A stretch of 64,000 bases of DNA from an uncultured Phycisphaerales bacterium (lineage in GTDB: Bacteria; Planctomycetota; Phycisphaerae; Phycisphaerales; UBA1924). Made by a program: the position numbers and the translations under genes. This document shows positions 1 through 7,744 of the stretch, piece after piece. The stretch spans positions 1 through 64,000 of the forward strand of contig CALKJW010000007.1 of the NCBI GenBank assembly GCA_937995595.1, written 5' to 3'. The notes under the pieces are model-generated. The model was given only the letters and a program-made list of their open reading frames with translations, made no database searches and was not told the DNA's origin. How positions within the stretch are numbered: position 1 is the first letter of the stretch; every line of letters starts with the position of its first letter.

Positions 1-504
1 CAGCGCGCACACGGCGATCGCGATCGCGTCCGCCACGTCCGCCGGCTCGGGCCGCCGCGTCAGGCCCAGAACCGACTTCACGCCGTCCTGCATCTGCGAC
101 TTGCTGGCGTGGCCGTTGCCCGTCAGCGATTTCTTCACTTCGGTCGCGCCCAGTTCCACGATGACCAGGCCCGCGCGCCGCGCCCGAAGCAGAACCACGC
201 CGCGGGCGTGGCCCATCACGATCGCCGTCGTGGGGTGCGCGTAGTGCGCGTACAACTTCTCAACGGCCACCGCCGCGGGACGAAGCCGCTCGATGATCTC
301 CGACAGGTCGCGCTCCAGTTCGACCAGTCGATCGGCGACGCTCGACCTCGCGCTCAGGCGGATCACGCCCGCTTCCACAAGCGCACCGCCCACGCCCGAC
401 GCGCGTGCACCTCGCCCACCGCCGCCGCCCCCACCGCCGCCCGCGGCGTCAACGCACGCGTAGCCCGTCACGCGCAGGCCGGGATCAATGCCGAGCACTC
501 TCAC
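1..504 (-). CDS. ruvC: Crossover junction endodeoxyribonuclease RuvC (C-terminus cut by window edge)
   Basis: RuvC resolves Holliday junctions with RuvAB during recombinational repair. The minus-strand product begins VRVLGIDPGLRVTGYA, which carries the first catalytic Asp of the RNase H-like fold in the LGIDPG motif. It continues with the family segment AVEKLYAHYAHPTTAIVMGH, then GNGHASKSQMQ and a final PADVADAIAIAVCAL at the window edge, where the remaining catalytic Asp residues lie. A few C-terminal residues are missing because the gene runs off the window. A glycine-rich insert lies just after GYACVDA. The start is a GTG at 504-502; a second GTG at 507-505 is possible. The start overlaps the stop of ribE as GTGA, so translation is probably coupled. 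Identity is secure from motifs. Confidence 0.93.
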   Translation of the reverse strand, partial: MRVLGIDPGLRVTGYACVDAAGGGGGGGGGRGARASGVGGALVEAGVIRLSARSSVADRLVELERDLSEIIERLRPAAVAVEKLYAHYAHPTTAIVMGHARGVVLLRARRAGLVIVELGATEVKKSLTGNGHASKSQMQDGVKSVLGLTRRPEPADVADAIAIAVCAL

Positions 505-1247
505 CACCGCCCCCCCCGCCCCCCACTGCCCTTCCGGGCACCGTCCGCGCGCGGGGCACCGCCGCGATTCGCCGTTGCCGCGCCAGACTTCGAACGCACC
601 CGCCGCGCCCGCCCGCCCTTCGCACCCGCACCCATCCCCCGCACCACGGAAGCGACCGCCTTGACAAGCATGTCCGCCTCGATGTTCACAACGTCCCCCG
701 GGCGCAGCCCCGCCAGCGTCGTCAGTTCCAGCGTCGTCGGGATGAACGCGACTTCGAACCCGTCAGCCCGCACCGCGGCGATCGTGAGCGACACCCCGTC
801 CACGCACACCGATCCCTTCGGGATCATCAACGCGCGCAACTCGCGCCCCACACGCACGCGCACGCGCCAGTCATCGCCGCGGCTCACCGACACCACCCGC
901 CCGACCCCGTCCACGTGCCCCTGCACAAAGTGACCGCCCATGAGCGTCGCGGCGGTCACGGCGTGCTCGAGGTTCACGCCGTCGCCAACCCGCAGCCCGC
1001 CCAGTTTGGTCCTGGCCAGCGTCTCGGGGATCACGTCAAAGTCGAGCGTGCGGACCTTGCCGCGCCCCCCACCGCTCCGACCTGCCACGGTCAGGCACAC
1101 GCCGCTCACGCAGATCGAGTCGCCGAGGGTCGGTCGGTGCTCCCAGGAACCGGGATCGATCCGCAGCCGAACCGGAGCCATCGGCCCGCGCCCCGTGCGC
1201 TCGATGGCGGAAACCCGGCCGACGGCTTGGACCAGCCCCGTAAACAC
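501..1247 (-). CDS. ribE: Riboflavin synthase, alpha subunit, with a basic C-terminal tail
   Basis: This enzyme dismutates two 6,7-dimethyl-8-ribityllumazines to riboflavin. The two lumazine-binding beta-barrels are both visible: the first has MFTGLVQAVGRV and GDSICVSGVCLTV, and the second has GGHFVQGHVDGVG, KGSVCVDGVSLTI and NIEADMLVK. I chose the GTG at 1247 because it gives the canonical MFTGLV start; a GTG two codons upstream (1253) is also open. At 248 residues it is longer than the usual 195-220. The surplus is a tail of about 45 Gly/Arg/Lys/Ala-rich residues after the NIEAD motif, which looks disordered. The TGA overlaps the ruvC GTG by four bases. No other rib genes are in the window. 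Confidence 0.93.
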   Translation of the reverse strand: MFTGLVQAVGRVSAIERTGRGPMAPVRLRIDPGSWEHRPTLGDSICVSGVCLTVAGRSGGGRGKVRTLDFDVIPETLARTKLGGLRVGDGVNLEHAVTAATLMGGHFVQGHVDGVGRVVSVSRGDDWRVRVRVGRELRALMIPKGSVCVDGVSLTIAAVRADGFEVAFIPTTLELTTLAGLRPGDVVNIEADMLVKAVASVVRGMGAGAKGGRARRVRSKSGAATANRGGAPRADGARKGSGGRGGRW

Positions 1248-1313
1248 GGGCACACGATAGCCGCGGGCGTAGCCGCCGAAGGGCCTCGCCCGGCCTGCCG
1301 CGGACCGTCCGGC

Positions 1314-1342
1314 TTGACCATTCGGCGGGCGGGGTCGATACT
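1314..1342 (+). promoter_or_regulatory. Putative sigma-70-type promoter for the propeller lipoprotein gene
   Basis: A TTGACC box at 1314-1319 and a GATACT box at 1337-1342 are separated by 17 bases, in the divergent gap between ribE and the gene starting at 1447. The implied leader is about 100 bases. The same GATACT -10 box precedes tRNA-Thr, which supports it being a real promoter element here. This is a sequence match only. Confidence 0.5.
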
Positions 1343-1446
1343 GCTTGCCCCCTTGCGGCGATCCCGGGCGATCCCGGCCGCCCCCCGCCCCCTCCAGCAC
1401 CCGACAACCCTCCGCCGCGGACCTGCCAACGAAAGGCCAGACCACG

Positions 1447-2613
1447 ATGAGCCTCACGCCCAACGCCCGTCGAAGCCGTGCCCGACTGTGCTCGCCCGTC
1501 GCGGGCGCAGTGCTGCTCTCGCTGGTCTCGGCGGCGGGCGGGTGCGAGTCCGACGGCCAGCCGGTCGCGGCGACGCCGGAGGCCCGTGCCGCGGCGGTGC
1601 CTGTGCACACCGACGAGTACGCCAAACTCGGCTACCGGATCGAGTGGCGGGGCTTCCCGACGATGTTCGCGGGCGAGCGCGTGCGGTTTGTCGAAGTGCT
1701 CGGCGATCTGGTCATGGTGCAGGAGACCGCGGGCGTGGTCTCGGCGATCGACGTCCGCAGCGGCGAGCGGCGGTGGTCCGACCAGCCGGCCCAGCGCCTG
1801 ACCAAGTACACGGGCATGACGCGCGACGGCAACCGCGTGATCGTCGCCAGCGAGTCCGAGGTCTTCTTCTACGACTCGGAGACGGGCAACCTGCTCGACA
1901 AGCAGCGTCTGGAGCGCGTCGTCAACACGCGCCCGCTGAAGGTGGGCGAGGTGCTGGTCTTCGGCTGCTCCGACGGGCAGGTGCTCGGCCACCTCACGCT
2001 CAACGGCTTCCGGCTGTGGGGATCGGGCCTTGACGGGGCGATCAACGCCGACGCGGTGCGGTTCGGCGACACCGACGCGGTCGCGCTGGTCTCCAGCCGC
2101 GGCGAGATCCTCATCACCGACGGCCGCACCGGCAACGGCCTGGGCCGGGCCCGCATCTTCGGCGGCCCGGGCGCGCCGATGGCCGCGAGCGAGACCTCGC
2201 TGTTTATCGCCAGCATCGACCACTCGCTGTACGCCTTCTCGCGCGACCGCGCGGCCCAACTCTGGCGGCACCGCACCGAGGAACCGCTCCGGCGCGCCCC
2301 GGTCTTCCACGAGGGCCGCGTCTACTGCGACCTGGGCGGGCCGGGCCTGACCGCCTTCGACAGCGGCTCGGGCAGCGTACTGTGGCAGAACAAGGGCGTG
2401 CACGGCGAGGTGGTCGCGATGCGCAGGGGCCGGCTGGTCGTGTGGGACAGCGCGACCTCGACCGCCACGCTCATCGACCCGGCGCGCGGCGAGACCATCG
2501 AGACGGTCAAACTCGACCGCATCGTCCACCTCCGCACCTATCAGTTCGTCGACGGCCCGCTCTACGCCGTCAGCGCCAACGGCGTGGTCGCCAAACTCGT
2601 GACCCGCAACTGA
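1447..2613 (+). CDS. PQQ-like beta-propeller lipoprotein
   Basis: A 388-residue exported protein. The N-terminus has Arg residues, a hydrophobic run and a lipobox-like AAGGC with Cys33, so it is probably a lipoprotein. The body is a series of beta-propeller blades of PQQ/WD-like type, for example VVSAIDVRSGERRWSD, VFFYDSETGNLLD, LFIASIDHSLYAFSRD and LTAFDSGSGSVLWQ. It resembles BamB-type scaffold propellers but has no obvious outer-membrane assembly partner nearby, so BamB is only one possibility. The ATG follows a GAAAGG-like site, and a promoter lies upstream. It ends 25 bases before purH on the same strand and may be co-transcribed. No catalytic residues are apparent, so a structural or ligand-binding role is likely. 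Confidence 0.8.
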   Translation: MSLTPNARRSRARLCSPVAGAVLLSLVSAAGGCESDGQPVAATPEARAAAVPVHTDEYAKLGYRIEWRGFPTMFAGERVRFVEVLGDLVMVQETAGVVSAIDVRSGERRWSDQPAQRLTKYTGMTRDGNRVIVASESEVFFYDSETGNLLDKQRLERVVNTRPLKVGEVLVFGCSDGQVLGHLTLNGFRLWGSGLDGAINADAVRFGDTDAVALVSSRGEILITDGRTGNGLGRARIFGGPGAPMAASETSLFIASIDHSLYAFSRDRAAQLWRHRTEEPLRRAPVFHEGRVYCDLGGPGLTAFDSGSGSVLWQNKGVHGEVVAMRRGRLVVWDSATSTATLIDPARGETIETVKLDRIVHLRTYQFVDGPLYAVSANGVVAKLVTRN

Positions 2614-2638
2614 GCCGACCGCCCACCGACGCGGCACC

Positions 2639-4276
2639 ATGCCCGAACTCGTCCCCATCCGCCGCGCACTCCTGTCCGTCAGCGACAAGGCAGACCTCGT
2701 GCCCTTCGCCCGCGCGCTCCGCGAGCGCGGCGTGGAGATCGTCTCGACCGGCGGCACCGCCCGGGCGCTGGCCGCGGCGGGCATCGACGCGATTGCCGTC
2801 GAGAAGGTCACCGGCTTTCCCGAGGGGCTCGACGGGCGCGTCAAGACGCTGCACCCGGCCGTGCACGGCGCGCTGCTGGCCGTGCGCGACAACGCCGAGC
2901 ACGCGGCGTTCCTGAAGGCTCACGGCATCACGCCGATCGACCTGGTGTGCATCAACCTCTACCCGTTCGAGCAGACCGCCTCGCGCCCCGGCGTGTCGCT
3001 GGCCGACGCCATCGAGCACATCGACATCGGCGGTCCGGCGATGATCCGTGCCGCGGCCAAGAACTACCAGTGGGTCACCGTCGTGCCCGCGCCGCACTAC
3101 TACGACCGGCTGATCAACGAACTGGACGCCAACGGCGGCGCCACCACGCTTCGCACGCGGGCCGAACTGGCCGCGGCGGCGTTCAGCAAGACCGCCGAGT
3201 ACGACGCGTCGATCGCGGCGTTCCTGGGGCGGCGCGCCCCGGGCGGGTTCCCGCAGGTGCTCAAGATCGCCTACACCAAGGCCGAGGAACTCCGCTACGG
3301 CGAGAACCCGCACCAGGAGGCCGCGCTGTACCGCGACCCGTCGTCGACCGGGCCGAGCATCGTCAACGCGCGGCAACTGCACGGCAAGCAACTATCATAT
3401 AACAATATATTAGATGCGTCGTCGGCGCAGGAGGCGGCCCGCGCGCTCTCCCGACTGGCCGCGCAGCCCGCGCTGGCGCACCTGCCCTTCGCCGCAGTCG
3501 TCGTCAAGCACACCAACCCCTGCGGCGCGGCCATGGCGGCGAGCCTCGCCCGCGCCGTCGACCGCGCCATCGCCGGCGACCCGCTGGCCGCCTACGGCGG
3601 GATCCTCGCCGTGAACAGGCCGGTCGACCTCGCCGCGGCGAAGGTCGTCGCCGACGAGCGCAACTTCTTCGAGGTCGTCGTGGCGCCGGAGTTCGACGCC
3701 GGCGCGCTGGCCCTCCTGCGGGACCGCTGGGCCAACGTCCGGCTGCTGGCGGTCGGCGACAACCCCGCCTCGGTCGCTCGCAAACTCGAGTACCGCTCAG
3801 TCCCCGGAGGCATGCTCGTGCAGGACCGCGATGTCGCGCCCTCCGAGCCCACGCGCTGGGAGCACAAGGCCGGACCCGCGCCGACGCCGGACCTGCTCGC
3901 CGCGTGCGTCGCGATGGAGACCGTCGTCAAGTTCGTTTCCAGCAACGCCGTGGTGATCGGCGGCGTCGACGCCGCGCCCGGGCCGGGGCCCGACGCCTCG
4001 CCGTGCATCCGGCTCTTCGGCGTCGGGTCGGGGCAGGTCGACCGCGTCTCGGCGTGCCGGCTCGCGACGGGCAGGGCCGGCGAGCACGCACGCGGCGCGG
4101 CCGCGGCGGGCGACGCGTTCTTCCCCTTTGCCGATGGCCCGCGCGTGCTCATCGATGCGGGCGTCAAGGTCATCGTCCACCCCGGCGGCTCCAGGCGCGA
4201 CCAGGAGACGTTCGACCTGTGCAACCAGCACGGCGTGACGTGCCTGACCACAGGCATGCGCCACTTCAGGCATTGA
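2639..4276 (+). CDS. purH: Bifunctional AICAR transformylase / IMP cyclohydrolase
   Basis: PurH performs the last two steps of de novo IMP synthesis: formylation of AICAR by 10-formyl-THF and ring closure. The 545-residue product has the N-terminal IMP cyclohydrolase domain (STGGTARAL at 37-45; KTLHPAVHG from 69). The C-terminal transformylase domain has the catalytic Lys-His pair in KHTNPCGAA (Lys290, His291). The C-terminal FPFADGP and HPGGSRRDQETFDLCN segments are also typical, and length is close to normal. The ATG at 2639 is the only start that gives the standard N-terminus. An AT-rich stretch at 3389-3415 encodes the conserved LSYNNILD motif with codons almost unused around it (see findings). 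purN lies elsewhere in the window, so the purine genes are dispersed. Confidence 0.97.
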   Translation: MPELVPIRRALLSVSDKADLVPFARALRERGVEIVSTGGTARALAAAGIDAIAVEKVTGFPEGLDGRVKTLHPAVHGALLAVRDNAEHAAFLKAHGITPIDLVCINLYPFEQTASRPGVSLADAIEHIDIGGPAMIRAAAKNYQWVTVVPAPHYYDRLINELDANGGATTLRTRAELAAAAFSKTAEYDASIAAFLGRRAPGGFPQVLKIAYTKAEELRYGENPHQEAALYRDPSSTGPSIVNARQLHGKQLSYNNILDASSAQEAARALSRLAAQPALAHLPFAAVVVKHTNPCGAAMAASLARAVDRAIAGDPLAAYGGILAVNRPVDLAAAKVVADERNFFEVVVAPEFDAGALALLRDRWANVRLLAVGDNPASVARKLEYRSVPGGMLVQDRDVAPSEPTRWEHKAGPAPTPDLLAACVAMETVVKFVSSNAVVIGGVDAAPGPGPDASPCIRLFGVGSGQVDRVSACRLATGRAGEHARGAAAAGDAFFPFADGPRVLIDAGVKVIVHPGGSRRDQETFDLCNQHGVTCLTTGMRHFRH

Positions 4277-4499
4277 CGATCGCGGACAGCGGAACGTCTC
4301 CCCGGCGGCCGAACCGCGGCGGGACAACTTTTGTACGAAACGCGGCGCGTTATCCGCCCCTCTGGCCTGCGCAGTGAGGATTCCATGAACCCGAACACGA
4401 TCCGTCTATCGGGTCTCGACTCCTCTGGGCTTGCCTCCTACGCTGACCGATGACAGATTTGTACAACTCACCGTCGTCGAAGGGCGACGGCGAGCGATT

Positions 4500-5243
4500 A
4501 TGAGCGTGCCCCGCTCCAGACCCGCCTACCCCAAGCAGGCCGCCCTCGAAGAAGCGGCCGGGGAGTCTGACCCGCTCGGGTCGGGAGTGTTTGGGGGCGC
4601 GGTCGGCGGCCACGCCGCGGGCGCGGCGACCGCGTTGGACTGCAAGGTCCTGGTCCTGAACAAACTGTTCGTGGCGGTCCGCGTCATCTCGGCGCGGCGG
4701 GCGTTCACGATGCTCTGCCGCGAGATGGCGGAGGTCATCCACGTCGACGAGGGCAAGTATCTCACGTACGACTTCGAGTCGTGGGCCGAACTCTCGGCGC
4801 TGCGCCGGACGTTCGAGCCCGACAAGCACGACTGGGTGCGCACGGTGCGCCTTGAAGTGGCCGTGCCGCGGGTCATCCGCCTGCTGGGGTACGACCGCCT
4901 GCCGGTGCAGGTGGTGAAACTGAACCGGCGCAACCTGTTCGCGCGCGACCGCAACCAGTGCCAATACTGCGGCAGGACGTTCCCGACCAGCGAACTCTCG
5001 ATCGACCACGTCGTGCCGCGCTCGCAGGGCGGCGGCGAGGCGTGGGAGAACCTCGTGTGCGCGTGCGTGAAGTGCAACGCACGCAAGGGCGGCCGCACAC
5101 CCGAGCAGGCGCACATGCGGCTGGTCCGGCTGCCGGTGCGCCCCAAGCGCAACCCGCTGATCACGATCCGGCTGGGGCAGGAGCGTTACTCGTCGTGGAA
5201 GACCTTCCTCGACGACGCGTACTGGAACGTCGAACTGAAGTGA
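4500..5243 (+). CDS. HNH endonuclease
   Basis: A 247-residue protein with a well-formed C-terminal HNH nuclease domain. Two CxxC zinc knuckles (Cys154/Cys157 and Cys189/Cys192) flank the core IDHVVPRSQGG (Asp169-His170), with Asn184 in WENLVCAC. The N-terminal part (LDCKVLVLNKLFVAV to LLGYDRLP) matches the widespread chromosomal HNH family in which this segment precedes the nuclease; its biological role is not established. The ATG at 4500 is preferred over a TTG at 4431 because family homology begins near 'LNKLF' and the TTG extension shows no recognisable sequence. The gene stands alone and converges on the dehydratase gene at 5681-6001 across a repeat block. It could be a house-cleaning nuclease or a domesticated mobile gene. 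Confidence 0.85.
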   Translation: MSVPRSRPAYPKQAALEEAAGESDPLGSGVFGGAVGGHAAGAATALDCKVLVLNKLFVAVRVISARRAFTMLCREMAEVIHVDEGKYLTYDFESWAELSALRRTFEPDKHDWVRTVRLEVAVPRVIRLLGYDRLPVQVVKLNRRNLFARDRNQCQYCGRTFPTSELSIDHVVPRSQGGGEAWENLVCACVKCNARKGGRTPEQAHMRLVRLPVRPKRNPLITIRLGQERYSSWKTFLDDAYWNVELK

Positions 5244-5265
5244 CCATGAAGAGGTGTTGCTGTCG

Positions 5266-5655
5266 CCTTTCCCCATTACAGATGGGGAGAGGTGCGCGAG
5301 CGCAGCGAGGGCGGTGAGGGGGGAATTGGCTTGGTTCCCCTCTCCCCGTTGCTCTCAACTGGGAGAGGGGAAGTCTTGTTGCCCTTCCTCCATTCCCCTC
5401 TCCCCATCGCAGATGGGGAGAGGTGCCCGAGCGCAGCGAGGGCGGTGAGGGGCGAATTAGCTTGGTTCCCCTCTCCCCGTTGCTCTGAACGGGGAGAGGA
5501 TGTCGCGCAGCGAGGGCGGTGAGGGGCGATTCACAAACCGCCCCTCACCGGCTCGGCCTCCGGCCTCGCCACCTCTCCCCGCGGCGCGGGGAGAGGGTAA
5601 ATGCTGTTGGCGTTCCCCCCGTCCTTTCCCCTCTCCACGCGGTGCGGGGAGGGGA
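5266..5655. repeat. Block of palindromic repeats (REP-like) filling a convergent gap
   Basis: The 437-base gap between the HNH gene and the convergent dehydratase gene holds no gene. It consists of repeated GC-rich palindromes. A long unit at 5281-5371 recurs at 5412-5500 with few changes, and a third partial copy starts near 5505. The box GCGCAGCGAGGGCGGTGAGG occurs three times (about 5300, 5431 and 5505). Hairpins of the form CCCCTCTCCC...GGGAGAGGGG sit at 5337-5370 and 5468-5499, with shorter ones at 5271-5287, 5571-5596 and 5628-5654. Palindromes of this type occur in many bacterial genomes and generate spurious proline-rich ORFs. Here they may also terminate transcription from both sides. 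Confidence 0.85.
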
Positions 5656-5680
5656 AGCCAAAAAGCGATTGATCAAACCG

Positions 5681-6001
5681 TCACGCCTTTTTCTTCCGCG
5701 GCCCCTTGGCCGCGGGCGCAGGGCCGCGCAGCTCGTCCACCTTCGCCGCGAGAGCAAAGTCCTTCTCGGTGATGCCGCCCGCGTCGTGGGTGTTGAGCGA
5801 GAGCGTGACCTTGTTGTAGCGGATGAGGATGTCGGGGTGGTGCTGGGCCGCTTCGGCCGCTTCGGCCACGCGGTTGACGAACCGCATCGCCTCGGCGAAG
5901 TCGGCAAAGTCGAAGGTCCGCTGGATCGCCCCGCCGATCTCCGACCAGTCCGGCCGCGCCTCGAGCATCCCGGCGATCTGCGCATCGGTCAGTTTCGTCA
6001 T
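5681..6001 (-). CDS. Pterin-4a-carbinolamine dehydratase
   Basis: A 106-residue single-domain protein of the PCD/DCoH family, which dehydrates 4a-hydroxytetrahydrobiopterin. The signature HHPDILIRYNKVTLSLNTHD is present, with the catalytic His pair (HH) and the later His, followed by GGITEKDFALAAKVDEL. The start ATG at 6001 has a GGAG about ten bases upstream and gives the normal N-terminus (TKLTDAQ); a longer in-frame start at 6052 adds unconserved residues. A short Lys-rich tail (KGPRKKKA) ends the protein. No aromatic amino-acid hydroxylase is present in the window, so the pterin substrate in this organism is not evident. It is divergent from gluQ. Confidence 0.93.
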   Translation of the reverse strand: MTKLTDAQIAGMLEARPDWSEIGGAIQRTFDFADFAEAMRFVNRVAEAAEAAQHHPDILIRYNKVTLSLNTHDAGGITEKDFALAAKVDELRGPAPAAKGPRKKKA

Positions 6002-6119
6002 CCCGGGCACTCCGTGCTCGTGAATCGTGTCTCCCACCGTCGCGCGGGCCACCCGCGGCCGCGAGAGTGTATCGTCTGCGGGCGGTTTGCACGGTTCGCG
6101 ACCCGGCAGACCGACGCGA

Positions 6120-7139
6120 ATGTCTCAAACTTTTGAAACAACACGACTTGCGCCATCCCCGACCGGGGCCCTGCATCTCGGCAATGCGCGCACGTTCCTC
6201 GTGAACTGGGCCATGGCCCGCCGCGCCGGCTGGCGGGTCATCCTCCGCATCGAGGACCTCGACACACCGCGGATCAAGCCGGGCGCCGCCGCGGCCCTGC
6301 TCGACACGCTTCGCTGGCTGGGCTTGGACTGGGACCCCGGTCCCGATGTTCCTGACCAAGGCGCTGGGCCGGGTGTGCTGGTGCAATCCGCCGACCTCGC
6401 GGCCTACGCCCATGAGATGCGCCGCCTTGCCAGCCTCGGCATGGCGTACCCGTGCCACCTGAGCCGGACGCAGGTCGAGGCCGCGGCGAGCGCGCCGCAG
6501 CAGGGCGCGCACGAGACCCCTTACCCAGCCTCGCTCCGACCGCCGATCGTGGGCCAATCGCTCGACTTTGACCACCCGCCGCCGGGGCCGGACACCGCAC
6601 CCGGGCAAACGCCCAACTGGCGCTTCTGCACGGCGCCGGGCATCGTGGAGTTCGTGGACCACTTCGCCGGGCCGCAGCGGATCGACGTCGCGGCGAACAT
6701 CGGCGACTTTGTCCTCTGGACGCGCCGCAACCAGCCCTCGTATCAACTCGCCGTGGTCGTCGACGACCACCGGCAGGGCGTCACGCAGATCGTCCGCGGC
6801 GACGACCTGCTGGATTCCGCAGCGCGGCAACTGCTGCTGCGCCGCGCACTGGACCTGACGCCCGAGCCGACGTTCACGCACCTGCCGCTGGTGCTCGGCG
6901 CCGATGGCCGCCGGCTGGCCAAGCGCCACGGCGACACACGCATCGACACCTACCGCGCCGCGGGCGTGGCGCCGGAGGCCGTCGTCGGGCTGGTCGCGTT
7001 CTGGTGCGGCGTGCTGGCACGCCGGGCGCGCCTGAGCGCGGCGGAGTTCATGGCCGGCCTGGACCTGAGTACCATCCCGCGAACACCGATCACCTTCACC
7101 GCCGAGGACGACCAATGGCTTCGATCGCAGTCTCGCTGA
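6120..7139 (+). CDS. gluQ: Glutamyl-Q tRNA(Asp) synthetase
   Basis: A truncated glutamyl-tRNA synthetase paralogue that attaches glutamate to queuosine in tRNA(Asp). The class I catalytic core is clear: RLAPSPTGALHLGNARTF carries the HIGH-type motif (HLGN), ILRIEDLDTPR follows, and RRLAKRHGD replaces the KMSKS loop. The protein ends after about 339 residues with no anticodon-binding domain, which separates it from GltX. The central segment keeps a Cys (YPCHLSR) but the full zinc-site Cys set of the family is not obvious. The ATG at 6120 puts the HIGH motif at the usual distance from the start. The 3' end overlaps the DUF192 gene by 25 bases. Confidence 0.9.
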   Translation: MSQTFETTRLAPSPTGALHLGNARTFLVNWAMARRAGWRVILRIEDLDTPRIKPGAAAALLDTLRWLGLDWDPGPDVPDQGAGPGVLVQSADLAAYAHEMRRLASLGMAYPCHLSRTQVEAAASAPQQGAHETPYPASLRPPIVGQSLDFDHPPPGPDTAPGQTPNWRFCTAPGIVEFVDHFAGPQRIDVAANIGDFVLWTRRNQPSYQLAVVVDDHRQGVTQIVRGDDLLDSAARQLLLRRALDLTPEPTFTHLPLVLGADGRRLAKRHGDTRIDTYRAAGVAPEAVVGLVAFWCGVLARRARLSAAEFMAGLDLSTIPRTPITFTAEDDQWLRSQSR

Positions 7140-7657
7140 ACACCGTGCTGGCCCTGTGCCTGCTGTGCGCGTGCGGCGCGCTCGCCGCGTGCGACGAGAA
7201 GGACACCGTCTCGGCCGACGTCGCGCAGGTGAAACTGGCTGGCAGGATGTTCCACCTGCAGATCGCGGCGGACTTCGACACGCGCATGCGCGGGCTGGGC
7301 GGGCGCACGCACATCGACGACGACGGCGGGATGATCTTCGTCTTCCCCGCGACGCAGGTCGGCGTGCAGAGTTTCGTGATGCGCGACTGCCCGATCGACA
7401 TCGACATCCTCTACACCGACGGCGTCGGGCGCATTCTCACGATGCACGAGATGAAGGCCGAGCCGCCCCGCGGCGAGGGCGAGGGCAAGGACGGCGAACC
7501 CAACGAGAAGTACGAGTCCCGCCTTCGCAAGTACTCCAGCCGTTATCCGGCGACCTTTGTCATCGAGGTCAAGGCCGGCACCATCAGGAAACTCGGTTTG
7601 AAGGAAGGCGACTTGGCGGTGTTTGACCACGCCGCTCTCAAGAAGATGGCCAAGTAA
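7115..7657 (+). CDS. DUF192 family lipoprotein
   Basis: A 180-residue exported protein. The N-terminus has a hydrophobic stretch and a lipobox LAAC with Cys26, so it is probably lipid-anchored. The body is a DUF192 domain: RMRGLGGR, then [25 protein letters not shown] and [10 protein letters not shown], with the late [12 protein letters not shown] strand. DUF192 proteins are widespread, small and periplasmic, and their function is not established. An insert rich in Gly and Glu (about residues 113-127) splits the usual C-terminal half. The ATG at 7115 has GAGGA upstream and lies inside the end of gluQ, so the two are probably translated from one message. Confidence 0.85.
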   Translation: MASIAVSLNTVLALCLLCACGALAACDEKDTVSADVAQVKLAGRMFHLQIAADFDTRMRGLGGRTHIDDDGGMIFVFPATQVGVQSFVMRDCPIDIDILYTDGVGRILTMHEMKAEPPRGEGEGKDGEPNEKYESRLRKYSSRYPATFVIEVKAGTIRKLGLKEGDLAVFDHAALKKMAK

Positions 7658-7744
7658 TCCGATTCCCGGTCGTTGGGCGAGTCCCGTGGCGCGGCCGCGT
7701 CGGCCGCGTGCGGCACGCTTGCCGCCGCGCAGACCGGACCGGCC

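Noticed and set aside
1036-2892. A minus-strand frame of about 618 codons across the propeller gene and the ribE start
   Set aside because: It overlaps two well-supported genes and has a composition typical of GC-rich antisense frames.
5254-5772. Short plus-strand frames rich in Pro, Ser and Arg in the repeat block
   Set aside because: They are translations of the palindromic repeats and have no protein character.
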